A stretch of DNA of 64,000 nucleotides from Pseudomonas sp. MWU13-2105 (GCF_023242315.1 NZ_JALLIY010000011.1:186001-250000); one strand, 5' to 3'. Positions 33,686-42,805 are shown, counted from the stretch's first letter. The notes: generated by a model from the letters alone, not told the origin. Program-made: numbers and translations.

Positions 33686-34603
33686 TCAATGCAACTTATA
33701 ACCAATGAGCAGAGGCAGGCTGTAAACAGGCTTTATTTTTTCCGGCTGCAAAGACGGCGATTTGGTTTTTATCAGCGAGGGCACGTCTCGCTTGATCTGG
33801 CGCGACAGGGAAATGCGGAAATTACTCAACTCCGCGGCATTCGTCACCAGGCATTGAATACCGAGCATCAGGCATAATTTCAAACGCCAGCTGTCGACGC
33901 TGCGGGCAAATAACTCCGGATCACTGATGTATAAAATACGCGCAAAGGGTTCAAACCAGCGCCGGCTCATTTTTTTGACGATCAAATAACAGGCGCGGCC
34001 GCTGGTTTCATCGACCACCATCAAATGCCGACATTCCAGTGCCGAATGATCGTGGAAAACCACTTTATCCTTGTCGCTCAACCAGCCTTGTACCGCGCAT
34101 ATATCCGTTTCCAAGCGGTAGCGCCAACGAATTTTCAGCGGATTACCCATGGGATATATCAATAACAAATCCGTTTCCAGATCAGTAAAGCCAAATTTCT
34201 TGCTGATCTCATACACATCGGGTGTCGGTGTGTAGTTGAGCAAGGTGACCTTGCGCATGGACAAAGCTGGTAATAACAGCTTGAGGCTTTCCTTGCGATA
34301 GTCCTCCTTGACGTACCAGCTGTGCAGTTCGCAGAAACGCTCGTCAGGCCCATTGACCGGCTGCTGGGTGAAGAGCAACCCCAGGAAACCCACGACTTCG
34401 TCGCCGTCCTGCATCACATAGCCGAAATAGTCTTCGCCGCCTGACCACGGGTCCTGGAACATGCGTTTGCGCACATTAACCCCGATCCAGCTGGAATTGA
34501 GCGTCGACTCACGCAACAACTTGCAGACCGGATACATATCATTGCTCAAGGCTTTTCGCACGGTCACATTCACTGGATGTTCCTCGGAAGTGAAAGGGAT
34601 CAA
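33686..34603 (-). CDS. GNAT-like acyltransferase
   Basis: About 305 residues. Two starts are possible: TTG 34603 overlapping the ACP stop by 4 bases, or GTG 34573 after GAGGA. The N-terminal half is a GNAT domain (VTVRKALSNDMYPVCKLLRE, DEVVGFLGLLFTQQ, LHSWYVKEDYRKESLKLLLP). The C-terminal half (about 170-300) is a second, more divergent acyltransferase-like segment (VVDETSGRACYLIVKKMSRR). Placed straight after the ACP, it is a candidate for moving the ACP-bound acyl group to an amine. The region is AT-rich, which suggests foreign origin. Confidence 0.72.
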   Translation of the reverse strand: MIPFTSEEHPVNVTVRKALSNDMYPVCKLLRESTLNSSWIGVNVRKRMFQDPWSGGEDYFGYVMQDGDEVVGFLGLLFTQQPVNGPDERFCELHSWYVKEDYRKESLKLLLPALSMRKVTLLNYTPTPDVYEISKKFGFTDLETDLLLIYPMGNPLKIRWRYRLETDICAVQGWLSDKDKVVFHDHSALECRHLMVVDETSGRACYLIVKKMSRRWFEPFARILYISDPELFARSVDSWRLKLCLMLGIQCLVTNAAELSNFRISLSRQIKRDVPSLIKTKSPSLQPEKIKPVYSLPLLIGYKLH

Positions 34604-34908
34604 GCCAATGCCGGCGCCGACACTTGAGTCTCAGCCATGATGAACTCAATCAGCAACGTAACACTGCTGAACGGACTGATTGTCTGTGAAACGGCTTTTT
34701 CCGAAGTCAGGGAAATTTCAAGGCCGAGTTCATCATCCAGGCCCTCTTCGACCGCGGCAAGAAAGCTGACCAGTTGCATGGAATCAAATACGCCGGTTGT
34801 GCCATACAGCGCCAATGTATCGACATTGCTCAGGTCAATCTTCTCTTTGCGCGTGGCATTCACTTCGATCAACGCGCTGTGAATAATACTGAATACTTGC
34901 TCTCTCAT
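34600..34908 (-). CDS. Acyl carrier protein
   Basis: 102 residues. The phosphopantetheine serine is S43 in GVFDSMQLVSFL, the D-S-M/L signature. Acidic helix II (LAAVEEGLDDELGLEI) and the helical start are typical, with a longer tail than FabD-type ACPs. GGAGG lies 7 bases before the ATG. First gene of the ten-gene operon ending with its PPTase. No ketosynthase is present, so the acyl chain must come from the ligase or from fatty-acid synthesis. Confidence 0.9.
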   Translation of the reverse strand: MREQVFSIIHSALIEVNATRKEKIDLSNVDTLALYGTTGVFDSMQLVSFLAAVEEGLDDELGLEISLTSEKAVSQTISPFSSVTLLIEFIMAETQVSAPALA

Positions 34909-34980
34909 TATCGACCTCCGTCAGGGCAATGGGGAAGTTTCGCTCTTTGTCGGCAGCGAACAGCGTGGCGAGGCAGTCGA

Positions 34981-35033
34981 AATCTAACAGCTTCCCCGCA
35001 CTAAAAAAACCTACCCCTTCTGATAGGTTTTTT
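34981..35033 (-). promoter_or_regulatory. lux-box-type palindrome and promoter of the ACP-halogenase operon
   Basis: ACCTACCCCTTCTGATAGGT at 35009-35028 is a 20-bp box with arms ACCTA/TAGGT and the CT-N12-AG spacing of lux/las boxes; flanking A and T extend the symmetry to 10-bp arms (35004-35033). A -10-like TAGATT lies at 34986-34981, 22 bases beyond the box edge, the distance expected for LuxR activation at -42. The ACP starts 73 bases later. Its position between divergent genes argues against a terminator. Confidence 0.6.
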
Positions 35034-35137
35034 GAATTCCTCCGCTCAGTTAGGATCAACCGCTAATCCCTTCATTCCAGGTTGGAAGTGCTGCTTTCCG
35101 ATGGGTGAGTTTTCGCGAGCACCAATAAGGTAGAGCC

Positions 35138-36367
35138 ATGCTATTCGTGCAGATCGTATTCATCTTGTTGGCTGCCAAGGCCGTGGGCGCGTTATTGAAG
35201 AAAATTGGCCAGCCGGAAGTTATCGGGGAAATGATGGCCGGCTTCCTTTTGGGGCCGATTGTTCTGGGGTACTTTTTTCCGGGACTCCACCATGCCCTAT
35301 TTAGGGGCGACGCCGCGATACAGTTAAAAACCCTGAGCGACATTGGCATTCTGTTATTCATGTTTGTTGTGGGCGCCGAGTTTCGCTTTCCGGAAAGCTC
35401 AGGGCCGCGCCTGCAGGGCAAAGTGCTGCTAACGGGCGGCTGCAGCATTGTCATTCCCTTCGCCCTCGGGGTGGCGGTCGCGCCGTTACTGTTCGGGGCT
35501 TTCGCACCGCCAGGAGTACCGCGCCTGAGCTTTGCGCTGTTCATTGGCACGGTGTTTTCGGTCACCGCTTTTCCGGTGCTGGCGCGCATCCTCAAGGAGC
35601 GGCAGATGCTTGAGAGTGAGGCCGGCTCCCTGGCATTGATGTCCGCCGCGCTGAGCGATGTGGGGGCCTGGATTTTGCTGGCCATTGCGGCCATGAGCTT
35701 GAAGGTCGACGGCCAATGGCAGGACCTGGCCCTGCGGCTCGGCGGGCTTCTGCTGTTGTGCGTTGCTTCCTTTTGGTGCGTGCGGCCACTGCTCAAAGCC
35801 TGGATCGAGCGCATCGGCCATGACGGCGATCCGCGCCTGCTGGTGTTGCTGCTGTGTGGCGCGTTGATTTACGGCAGCCTCACCGACTGGCTACAGGTGC
35901 ATGCCGTGTTCGGTGCCTTCCTGTTTGGCGCTTGTCTGCCCCGGGATCAGCGGTTGCTGAACATGCTGGTCGAGCGTGTGGAGCACATCGCAGTCATTGT
36001 GCTGATGCCGTGCTTTTTTGCCTTGGCGGGCCTCAATACGTCGACAGCGGCTTTTTCCAGTGTGGGCATCAGCATGTTGGCGCTGGTCCTGTTGGTGGCG
36101 GTCAGCGGCAAGTTGCTGGGCGGAGCTCTGGGCGCGCGCCTGGCGGGTTACCCGCCGTCAGTGGCAGTTGCGGTTGGTGTGCTGATGAATGCACGGGGCT
36201 TGATGGAACTGGTGGTGCTGAAGATCGGCCTGGACCTGGGGGTGATTGGTGAAGAGCTGTTTACCCTGTTTGTGATCATGACCGTGGTCACCACCATGAT
36301 GACCGGACCGCTGCTCCACCTGCTACACAAACTCGGCGCCAGCCGGCGCCCGCTGAGTGCGCAATAG
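35138..36367 (+). CDS. CPA2-type cation:proton antiporter (KefB-like membrane domain)
   Basis: 409 residues, about 12 membrane segments, no TrkA-N domain. Family signs are KKIGQPEVIGEMMAGFLLGP, FMFVVGAEFRF, FTVFSVTAFPVLARIL-type text (GTVFSVTAFPVLARILKERQ) and NARGLMELVVLKIGLDLGVI. It exchanges K+ or Na+ for H+. It is divergent from the ACP operon and shares its intergenic region, so the lux-box could also affect it. AAGG precedes the ATG. Followed by the acylase gene 37 bases later. Confidence 0.88.
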   Translation: MLFVQIVFILLAAKAVGALLKKIGQPEVIGEMMAGFLLGPIVLGYFFPGLHHALFRGDAAIQLKTLSDIGILLFMFVVGAEFRFPESSGPRLQGKVLLTGGCSIVIPFALGVAVAPLLFGAFAPPGVPRLSFALFIGTVFSVTAFPVLARILKERQMLESEAGSLALMSAALSDVGAWILLAIAAMSLKVDGQWQDLALRLGGLLLLCVASFWCVRPLLKAWIERIGHDGDPRLLVLLLCGALIYGSLTDWLQVHAVFGAFLFGACLPRDQRLLNMLVERVEHIAVIVLMPCFFALAGLNTSTAAFSSVGISMLALVLLVAVSGKLLGGALGARLAGYPPSVAVAVGVLMNARGLMELVVLKIGLDLGVIGEELFTLFVIMTVVTTMMTGPLLHLLHKLGASRRPLSAQ

Positions 36368-36404
36368 CCCGTTCTCTCCATCTATCGCCAACAAGGTCTT
36401 TTCC

Positions 36405-38798
36405 GTGATCAAACGCATTCTGCTATGCCTGATGGTTCTGGTCGTGGCCGTCGTTGCAGGCGGCGCCTGGTATGTCCTTAGCAAACAGCCGCAGCGCCAG
36501 GGCGTGGCGGCGCTGAGCGGACTGCAGGCACCGGTGCAACTGCGCTTCGATGAGCGGGGCGTCCCCCATATCACGGCCACCAACCAGAGCGATCTATATC
36601 GCGCCTTGGGCTATGCCCAGGCGCAGGATCGGCTGTTTCAGATGGAGATGCTCCGGCGCCTGGCCCGTGGCGAACTGGCGCAAGTGCTGGGGAGCAAGTT
36701 GGTGCCCACCGACAAACTGTTCCGGACCTTGCGCATCCGCGAGCATGCGGACCTGCAGGTCGCTCTCGCCGACCACAACAGTCCGGCCTGGCAGGCCTTG
36801 CAGGCATACCTTGAGGGCATCAACGGGTATCAGCGCGAACATCGCAGCCCCATGGAGTTTGATTTGCTGGGCATCCCCAAGCGTCCGTTCACCCCCGAGG
36901 ATATCTACAGCGTGGTCGGTTACATGGCGTACAGCTTTGCCGCCGCTTTTCGCACCGAGCCGTTGCTGACCTTCATCCGCGACCAGTTGGGGGAAGACTA
37001 CCTGAAGGTCTTCGACCGTGACTGGCACCCCAATGGCGCCCTCGCCACGCAGACGTTCAATACTGACGACTGGAAGAACCTCACGGCCCTGGCGCAACTG
37101 AGCGAGCACGCCGTGAGCGCCTCTGGCCTGCCCCAATTGGAGGGCAGCAACGCCTGGGTCCTGTCGGGCCGTCATACCGCCAGCGGTAAACCCTTGCTGG
37201 CCGGCGATCCGCATATTCGCTTTTCGGTGCCCTCAGTCTGGTACGAGGCGCACCTGTCAGCCCCCGGCTTCGAATTGTATGGTGACTACGAAAGCCTGGT
37301 GCCTTTTGCCCTGCTGGGGCACAACAAGGCGTTTGCCTGGACATTGACCATGTTCCAGAACGATGACATCGACCTGATCGCCGAGAAAACCAACCCGGAC
37401 AACCCCAACCAGGTCTGGTATCGGGGCAATTGGGTCACCCTTGAAGAACACGTGCAGCTCATCGATGTGAAGGATGAGCCCGCGGTTGAACTGCACCTGC
37501 GCCGCTCCCCCCATGGGCCGATCATCAATGACGCTCTGGGAGCACGTGCGGGTAGCCGTCCTATCGCACTGTGGTGGAACTACCTGGATACCGAGAACCC
37601 GGTGGTCGAAGCCTTCTACGAACTCAATCGGGCCGACACTCTGGACAAGGCACGCCTGGCCGCCTCGAAGATCCAGGCGCCGGGCCTGAACGTCGTGTAC
37701 GCCAACGCCCACGGAGACATTGCCTGGTGGGCTGCCGCGGCACTGCCGATACGCCCTCTGGACGTCGACCCGGGGTTTGTCCTCGATGGCAGTACGAGCC
37801 AAGCTGACAAATCGGGTTACTACCCCTTCAGCGACAACCCTCACGAAGAGAACCCGCCTCGCGGCTACATCGTCTCGGCCAACGCCCAACCAGTCTCGCC
37901 CTCTGGCCGGCCGATCCCGGGTTACTACAACCTGCCAGACCGTGGCCAGCGCTTGAACCAATGGCTGGGCCAGGAGGTGAAATGGGACGTCAACAACAGC
38001 CAGCGGATACAACTGGACACTCGTACCCTCTATGGCCAGCGGGTCTTGGCGCCGCTGCTTCCGATCCTGCGGGCGCATATCAACGATCCTCAGCAACGCC
38101 AATGGTTGGAGGCGCTCGCCCAATGGCAAGGTGATTATCCGCTGGACTCGGTGAGTGCCACGCTATTCAACCAGTTCCTCTACGAGCTGGCGTATTTGAC
38201 CATGCACGCGAAATTGGGCGATGAGCTGTTCGAGAACCTGCTCAATACCCGGGTGCTGGATGCCGCCTTGCCTCGGTTGGCCGCTGACGAAGCATCCCCC
38301 TGGTGGAATGACCTTTCAACGCCGGGCAAGGGGAGTCGCAGCGATGTGGTCATGCAAGCCTGGAATGCCAGCATCACTCATTTGCAAGAGACATTGGGTC
38401 CCGATGCCAGCCAATGGCAATGGCGCAAGGCCCATCATCTGACGCAAATGCACCCGCTCGGCACTCAGAAGTGGCTGGGGATGCTGTTCAACGTCGGTCC
38501 ATTCGAAGTTGCGGGCAATCACGAGGTCCCGGACAACTTCTCTTCACCCTTGGGGCCCGCGCCGTGGGCGGTGAATTATGGGCCTTCCGTTCGCAGGCTG
38601 ATTGACATGGGCGCCCCCACCCAGGCTTTGGGGATTCTGCCGGTAGGGCAAAGTGGTGTGTTGTTTGACAAGCATTACAAGGACCAGGCGCTGCCCTTTA
38701 CCCAAGGGAGTTACCAGCCCATGCATCTTTCTGAAGTCGATGTTGCCAATCACACGGCCAGTACGCTTGAGCTGGTGCCGTCGACGTACGGCAACTGA
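36405..38798 (+). CDS. Penicillin acylase family amidase (AHL-acylase class)
   Basis: 797 residues from GTG 36405, which leaves a 37-base gap; the frame is also open to 36357, inside the antiporter. A signal/anchor segment (IKRILLCLMVLVVAVVAGGAW) leads to the periplasm. As in Ntn hydrolases, the precursor should self-cleave at the serine in LEGSNAWVLSGRH (about S248), giving alpha and beta chains. The family removes acyl chains from amides, including AHLs (HacB, QuiP) and pyoverdine precursor (PvdQ). Next to a LuxR-linked acyl cluster it may quench the signal or mature the product; this is inference. Confidence 0.85.
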   Translation: MIKRILLCLMVLVVAVVAGGAWYVLSKQPQRQGVAALSGLQAPVQLRFDERGVPHITATNQSDLYRALGYAQAQDRLFQMEMLRRLARGELAQVLGSKLVPTDKLFRTLRIREHADLQVALADHNSPAWQALQAYLEGINGYQREHRSPMEFDLLGIPKRPFTPEDIYSVVGYMAYSFAAAFRTEPLLTFIRDQLGEDYLKVFDRDWHPNGALATQTFNTDDWKNLTALAQLSEHAVSASGLPQLEGSNAWVLSGRHTASGKPLLAGDPHIRFSVPSVWYEAHLSAPGFELYGDYESLVPFALLGHNKAFAWTLTMFQNDDIDLIAEKTNPDNPNQVWYRGNWVTLEEHVQLIDVKDEPAVELHLRRSPHGPIINDALGARAGSRPIALWWNYLDTENPVVEAFYELNRADTLDKARLAASKIQAPGLNVVYANAHGDIAWWAAAALPIRPLDVDPGFVLDGSTSQADKSGYYPFSDNPHEENPPRGYIVSANAQPVSPSGRPIPGYYNLPDRGQRLNQWLGQEVKWDVNNSQRIQLDTRTLYGQRVLAPLLPILRAHINDPQQRQWLEALAQWQGDYPLDSVSATLFNQFLYELAYLTMHAKLGDELFENLLNTRVLDAALPRLAADEASPWWNDLSTPGKGSRSDVVMQAWNASITHLQETLGPDASQWQWRKAHHLTQMHPLGTQKWLGMLFNVGPFEVAGNHEVPDNFSSPLGPAPWAVNYGPSVRRLIDMGAPTQALGILPVGQSGVLFDKHYKDQALPFTQGSYQPMHLSEVDVANHTASTLELVPSTYGN

Positions 38799-38924
38799 GC
38801 CCCTGCCACGTCACCCGGGATACGGGGGCGTGGAGCGCCATTTTGGGGGGGCATGCGAGATGAGCGAACCGGCCATGCCCGCAAAATTTCTAGCTGGCAA
38901 GGTAGGTTTTGGAAATCATGGACA

Positions 38925-38950
38925 ACAAAAAACCCGCACCAGGCGGGTTT
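38925..38950 (-). terminator. Terminator between the acylase gene and tRNA-Phe
   Basis: Stem AAACCCGC/GCGGGTTT with loop ACCAG. Read leftward from the tRNA it is followed by six T; read rightward from the acylase by TTTCTT. It probably works in both directions. Confidence 0.75.
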
Positions 38951-38995
38951 CTTGTGGGCTTTCAGATGATGTTGACACCACCTGAAACTAATTAG

Positions 38996-39071
38996 TGGTG
39001 CCCAGAGACGGAATCGAACCGCCGACACGGGGATTTTCAATCCCCTGCTCTACCGACTGAGCTATCTGGGC
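38996..39071 (-). tRNA. tRNA-Phe(GAA)
   Basis: The minus strand gives a 76-base tRNA with encoded CCA: acceptor GCCCAGA/TCTGGGC, anticodon arm GGGGATTGAAAATCCCC with anticodon GAA, T-loop GTTCGATTC. It marks the right edge of the accessory block at 17.6-38.8 kb. Confidence 0.97.
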
Positions 39072-39174
39072 AACGGGGCGCATTAAACTGGTTTTTCGAG
39101 GGGTCGTCAAGCGCGATTTCAAAAAATATTTAATTATTACCGTCGCTTACGACCCAAAGCTGTTCCAAGCCTGA

Positions 39175-39447
39175 TTATTCGGCCGGTGGAACGTAGCCTT
39201 CGGCCTTGGCGTATTCCTCGCCGGAAAAGAACTTGTCCATCTCGCCCTGGATATATTTGCGGTCTTCACCGTTCATCATGTTCAGGCGTTTTTCGTTGAT
39301 CAGCAGGGTCTGGTGCTTCAACCAGTCGCCCCAGGCTTTCTGCGAAATATGTTCGAAAATATCCAGGCCCTTGGCACCCGGGTACGGAGGGCGCTCAAGG
39401 CCGGGCAGTTCTTCGTGGTACTTGCGGCACATTACGGTGCGGGTCAT
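39175..39447 (-). CDS. yggX: Fe(II)-trafficking/oxidative damage protection protein YggX
   Basis: 90 residues, full length. MTRTVMCRKYHEELPGLERP, PPYPGAKGLDIFEHISQKAW, MMNGEDRKYIQGEM match YggX throughout, with the conserved cysteine near the start (C7). It protects Fe-S enzymes from oxidation. Its start overlaps the end of mutY by 4 bases; the mutY-yggX pair is widespread. Confidence 0.96.
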   Translation of the reverse strand: MTRTVMCRKYHEELPGLERPPYPGAKGLDIFEHISQKAWGDWLKHQTLLINEKRLNMMNGEDRKYIQGEMDKFFSGEEYAKAEGYVPPAE

Positions 39448-40511
39448 GACGACTCTCCTGCGTTCAAAACGTCGGCTGCCCGTTTGAGCAGCTTTTTCAC
39501 CGGGGCGGCAAGGCCCAGGCGCGGCGGGGTGGCGAGGTTATACCAGAGCCAGTCGGCCTCGGCCACGTGATGGGCATTCGCCTCGACCTGCACCAGCCAC
39601 GGTTCGATGGCCAGCTGGAAGTGGCTGAAGGTGTGGGTCAGGTTCGGCAGCGCCTGTTGCACGCCCAGTTCCAGCGAGTGCTGCGCCGCCAGGTGTTGCA
39701 GGTCGTCGAGGTCGTCCAGCTCCGGCAGGCTCCATAATCCGCCCCAGAGGCCGCTGGAGGGGCGTCGGTAAAGCAGAATGGCGCCCTCACGGTTGGCAAG
39801 CAGCGGCATCAGGGTGCGCTTCTGCGGCACGCTCTTGCGCGGCTTGGGAATCGGGTAGCGGGTTTCCAGGCCGAGCAGGTGCGCTTCGCAGCCGACTTTC
39901 AGCGGGCAGAGCAGGCAACTGGGCTTGCTGCGGGTGCACAGGGTCGCGCCCAGGTCCATCATCGCCTGGGTGTAGTGGTTCACCCGGGTGTCGGGGGTGA
40001 AGCGCTCGGCATTGGCCCAGAGCTGCTTGGCCACCTTGGGTTCGCCCGGGTAACCCTCCTGGGCCGTATAGCGCGCCAGCACCCGTTTGACGTTGCCGTC
40101 GAGGATCGCCGCGCGCAGGCCCATGCTGATACTGGCGATGGCGCCGGCGGTGGACAGGCCGATGCCCGGCAGTTCGGTGAGTTTTTCGACGTCGCGGGGA
40201 AACTCGCCGCCATGCTCGGCAACGACGATCTTCGCGGTCTTCTGCAGGTTGCGCGCCCGGGTGTAGTAGCCCAGGCCCGTCCACAGATGCAGCACTTCAT
40301 CCTCCGGCGCGGCGGCCAGGACCTCGACGGTCGGCAGCGAGTCCATGAAACGGTCGAAGTAGTTCAGCACGGTGCTGACCTGGGTCTGCTGCAACATGAT
40401 CTCCGACACCCACACCCGATACGGTGTGATGCCCTGTTGCCAGGGCAGGTCGTGGCGGCCATGACGGTCGTACCAGTCCAGCACGGCGCTGGAAAACTGC
40501 TCGGCTCTCAT
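39444..40511 (-). CDS. mutY: A/G-specific adenine DNA glycosylase MutY
   Basis: 355 residues from ATG 40511. It removes adenine opposite 8-oxoguanine. Catalytic E37 (SEIMLQQTQV) and D138 (AILDGNVKRV), helix-hairpin-helix LPGIGLSTAGA, the 4Fe-4S loop C192-C199-C202-C208, and a C-terminal NUDIX-like domain for 8-oxoG recognition (LYRRPSSGLWGGLWSLPE). It overlaps asmA upstream and yggX downstream by 4 bases each. Confidence 0.96.
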   Translation of the reverse strand: MRAEQFSSAVLDWYDRHGRHDLPWQQGITPYRVWVSEIMLQQTQVSTVLNYFDRFMDSLPTVEVLAAAPEDEVLHLWTGLGYYTRARNLQKTAKIVVAEHGGEFPRDVEKLTELPGIGLSTAGAIASISMGLRAAILDGNVKRVLARYTAQEGYPGEPKVAKQLWANAERFTPDTRVNHYTQAMMDLGATLCTRSKPSCLLCPLKVGCEAHLLGLETRYPIPKPRKSVPQKRTLMPLLANREGAILLYRRPSSGLWGGLWSLPELDDLDDLQHLAAQHSLELGVQQALPNLTHTFSHFQLAIEPWLVQVEANAHHVAEADWLWYNLATPPRLGLAAPVKKLLKRAADVLNAGESS

Positions 40512-42721
40512 CGCTTGAACAGCCCCTTGAGTGCATCCTTGAGTTCGGGGCTGACCTTGTCGCCGAGCTTCTCGTCGATCTTGTCGCTCAGTTTGTTGCC
40601 GGCCATGCGCGCGGCGACCTGGCCGAGGCCGTCCTTGTCGATGCGGCAGGCCTTGGCGCCCAGTTCCAGGGGGCCACGGCAGCGCAGCGGCCATTCGATC
40701 CCGGCGAAACGTTCGTTGACCTGGCAGGCCGGGTCCGGCATGTCGCTCTTGTCGCCTTCGACGATGATGCCGATGCGGTAGTCCATGCCCAGCACGCGCA
40801 GGTCGATATCGCCGTTGCCGTTGACGCTCAGGCCCGGGATGCGGACTTTCAGGTCCGGGTTGCTGGCCACGCCATTGTGCAGGGTCAGGCTGCCCTTGAG
40901 GTCCTGGAACGGGGTGTCCTTGCCCCGCGGCTCGCTGCTCAGGGTCTTGCGGTTGAGGGTGGCGATGCCGGTGCACAGTTGCTGTTCGAGGTTGGCGTTG
41001 AGCAGCAGGCCGTCGTTGAGGACAAAGCTGGCCGTGCCATTGAGGCTCTCGACCAGGGCTTTCTGGCTGTTGCCGGAACTGCTGACGTCGCTACCGAGGG
41101 TCAGGGCGCCCTTGACCGGTGGCTTCTGTCCCTGGGCCTGCAGGATGCGTTCGATCGGCACCCGGTTCAGTTTGGTTTGCAGGCTCAGGCGCGGCACGTC
41201 GGGACGTACGTCGAGGTTGCCCTTGGCGCTGAAGCTGCCGCTGTAGAGCTCGCCGCGCAGATCGCTCAGGGTCAGCACGCCACCCAGGCCGGTGGCCTTG
41301 AGGGCGGCGTTGTTGATCGGCAGCTTCTTCAGGGTCAGTTGGTCGAAACTCAGGTCGGCGTCGACGTCGAGGCTGCGCAGGCGTTCGATGGGCAGCAGCT
41401 TGTCACTGCTCCAGGCACCCTTGGTCGGGGATTCCGGCAATGGCGAGCTACTGGCGATGGCGTTGGCTTCGCTGTTCATCACATCGGCCTGGCGGACTTT
41501 CGAGGCGCTGTCGGCGTCGGCCGATTTCGCCGGCAGGTAGCGGTCGGCGTCGAACTTGTCGGCCTTGAGCTGCACGCGCAGGGATTGCTTGGCGAAATCC
41601 TCGATGGCGACGCGGCCAGTGAAGTTGCTGTCATCGAGCTTCAGGTTGAGGCCGTCCAGCACCAGGCTGGTGGGCGTGCCGGTGAGGTGGGTGATCAGCT
41701 CGATCTTGCTCAGGCTGCCGTCGGCCACGTTCGGCAGGGGTTGGCCGATACTGTCGAGAAACTTCATCAGGTCCAGCTGGGCAATCGACAGCGTGCCGTT
41801 GAGTTGCGGGGTCTTGTTCAGGTCGTTGGCCTTCAGCTCGCCGAGGGCGCGCAACTGGTTGGCGGACAATTTCAGGCTGGTCCATTCGGCGACGTTCGCC
41901 GCCATGTCCACCAGCAACTGGCCCTGGGCCGAGAAGGTCAGCGGCTTGCCTTGCAGCGGGTCGCCCGAGAGTTCGCCACCCAGGCGCATGTCTTCGAACT
42001 GGTAGCGCTTGAGCACGCGGTCGAAGCGCAGGTTGCCGCTGAGTTCGGTGCGCGCGCGCAGGACCGGCTGGTTGGTGCCGAAGAAGGCGGTGAACTTGAG
42101 CGGGATTTCCTTGCCGTCATGTACCGCGCCGGTGCTCAGTTGGATGCTTTCCGAGGTGATCTGGCGGCCGGTCTTTTCATCGTTGAATTCGATCCGGGCG
42201 TTGTTCACGGTCAGGCTGTCGATGTCCAGGCGGATCGGCTGCGAGGGTTTTTCTTCCGCGGCGGACTCGGCCGGTTCGGCGGCCTTGTCGGCCTGTGCGG
42301 TGATGCTGGCGCCGGGGACGGGGCGGCCAATGTCCTGCCAGTTGCCGTGGCCGTCCTTGTCGCGGTTGAGCCGCAGGTTCAGGCCTTCGACCCGGACATC
42401 GCTCATCTGCACTTCACGGCGCAGCAGCGGCAGCACGCGCACCGACAGGCCGAGCATCTGCAGGTCGGCAAACGGCTGGGTCGGGGTGACCAGGGTCGCC
42501 ACGCTGGCATCGTGCAGCTCCAGGCCCAGCCAGGGGAAAAGGCTCCAGCCGATGTCGCCATTGAGGGTCAGCTCAATGTGGGCCTTGTCGCGGGCAATCT
42601 GGCGAATCTCGTTTTTATAGTCGTTGGGATTGAACAGGTGGGTCAGGGCAAAGCCTGCCGCCACGATGATCAACAACAATCCGAGAAGCCCCAGACCCAG
42701 GATTTTGCCGAACGCTTTCAT
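40508..42721 (-). CDS. AsmA family protein
   Basis: 737 residues with one N-terminal membrane anchor (ILGLGLLGLLLIIVAAGFAL) and a long periplasmic part rich in beta strands, typical of AsmA-like lipid-transfer bridge proteins: FNPNDYKNEIRQIARDKAHI, the ALTHLFNPNDY start, and the repeated LDGLNLKLDDSNFTGRVAIE. It is thought to help phospholipid transport or outer-membrane assembly. A 624-residue open frame on the other strand is a GC shadow. Confidence 0.92.
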   Translation of the reverse strand: MKAFGKILGLGLLGLLLIIVAAGFALTHLFNPNDYKNEIRQIARDKAHIELTLNGDIGWSLFPWLGLELHDASVATLVTPTQPFADLQMLGLSVRVLPLLRREVQMSDVRVEGLNLRLNRDKDGHGNWQDIGRPVPGASITAQADKAAEPAESAAEEKPSQPIRLDIDSLTVNNARIEFNDEKTGRQITSESIQLSTGAVHDGKEIPLKFTAFFGTNQPVLRARTELSGNLRFDRVLKRYQFEDMRLGGELSGDPLQGKPLTFSAQGQLLVDMAANVAEWTSLKLSANQLRALGELKANDLNKTPQLNGTLSIAQLDLMKFLDSIGQPLPNVADGSLSKIELITHLTGTPTSLVLDGLNLKLDDSNFTGRVAIEDFAKQSLRVQLKADKFDADRYLPAKSADADSASKVRQADVMNSEANAIASSSPLPESPTKGAWSSDKLLPIERLRSLDVDADLSFDQLTLKKLPINNAALKATGLGGVLTLSDLRGELYSGSFSAKGNLDVRPDVPRLSLQTKLNRVPIERILQAQGQKPPVKGALTLGSDVSSSGNSQKALVESLNGTASFVLNDGLLLNANLEQQLCTGIATLNRKTLSSEPRGKDTPFQDLKGSLTLHNGVASNPDLKVRIPGLSVNGNGDIDLRVLGMDYRIGIIVEGDKSDMPDPACQVNERFAGIEWPLRCRGPLELGAKACRIDKDGLGQVAARMAGNKLSDKIDEKLGDKVSPELKDALKGLFKR

Positions 42722-42805
42722 GGGCGAGTCCTTGTAGTCAGTGGAATTTGAAATTTAGCCCGCGAGTATAGCGCCGCGGTGCTGGCGGCAGGACACGGAT
42801 GCTCC

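Noticed and set aside
35004..35033. AAAAAACCTA...TAGGTTTTTT as a rho-independent terminator
   Set aside because: It lies between two divergent genes where no transcript needs to end, and it fits lux-box length and spacing. A weak terminator role is not excluded.
40877..42751. A 624-codon plus-strand frame opposite asmA, and a 551-codon minus-strand frame opposite hisA/hisF
   Set aside because: Both are GC-rich shadows of well-recognised genes with valine/glycine/histidine-rich random composition.
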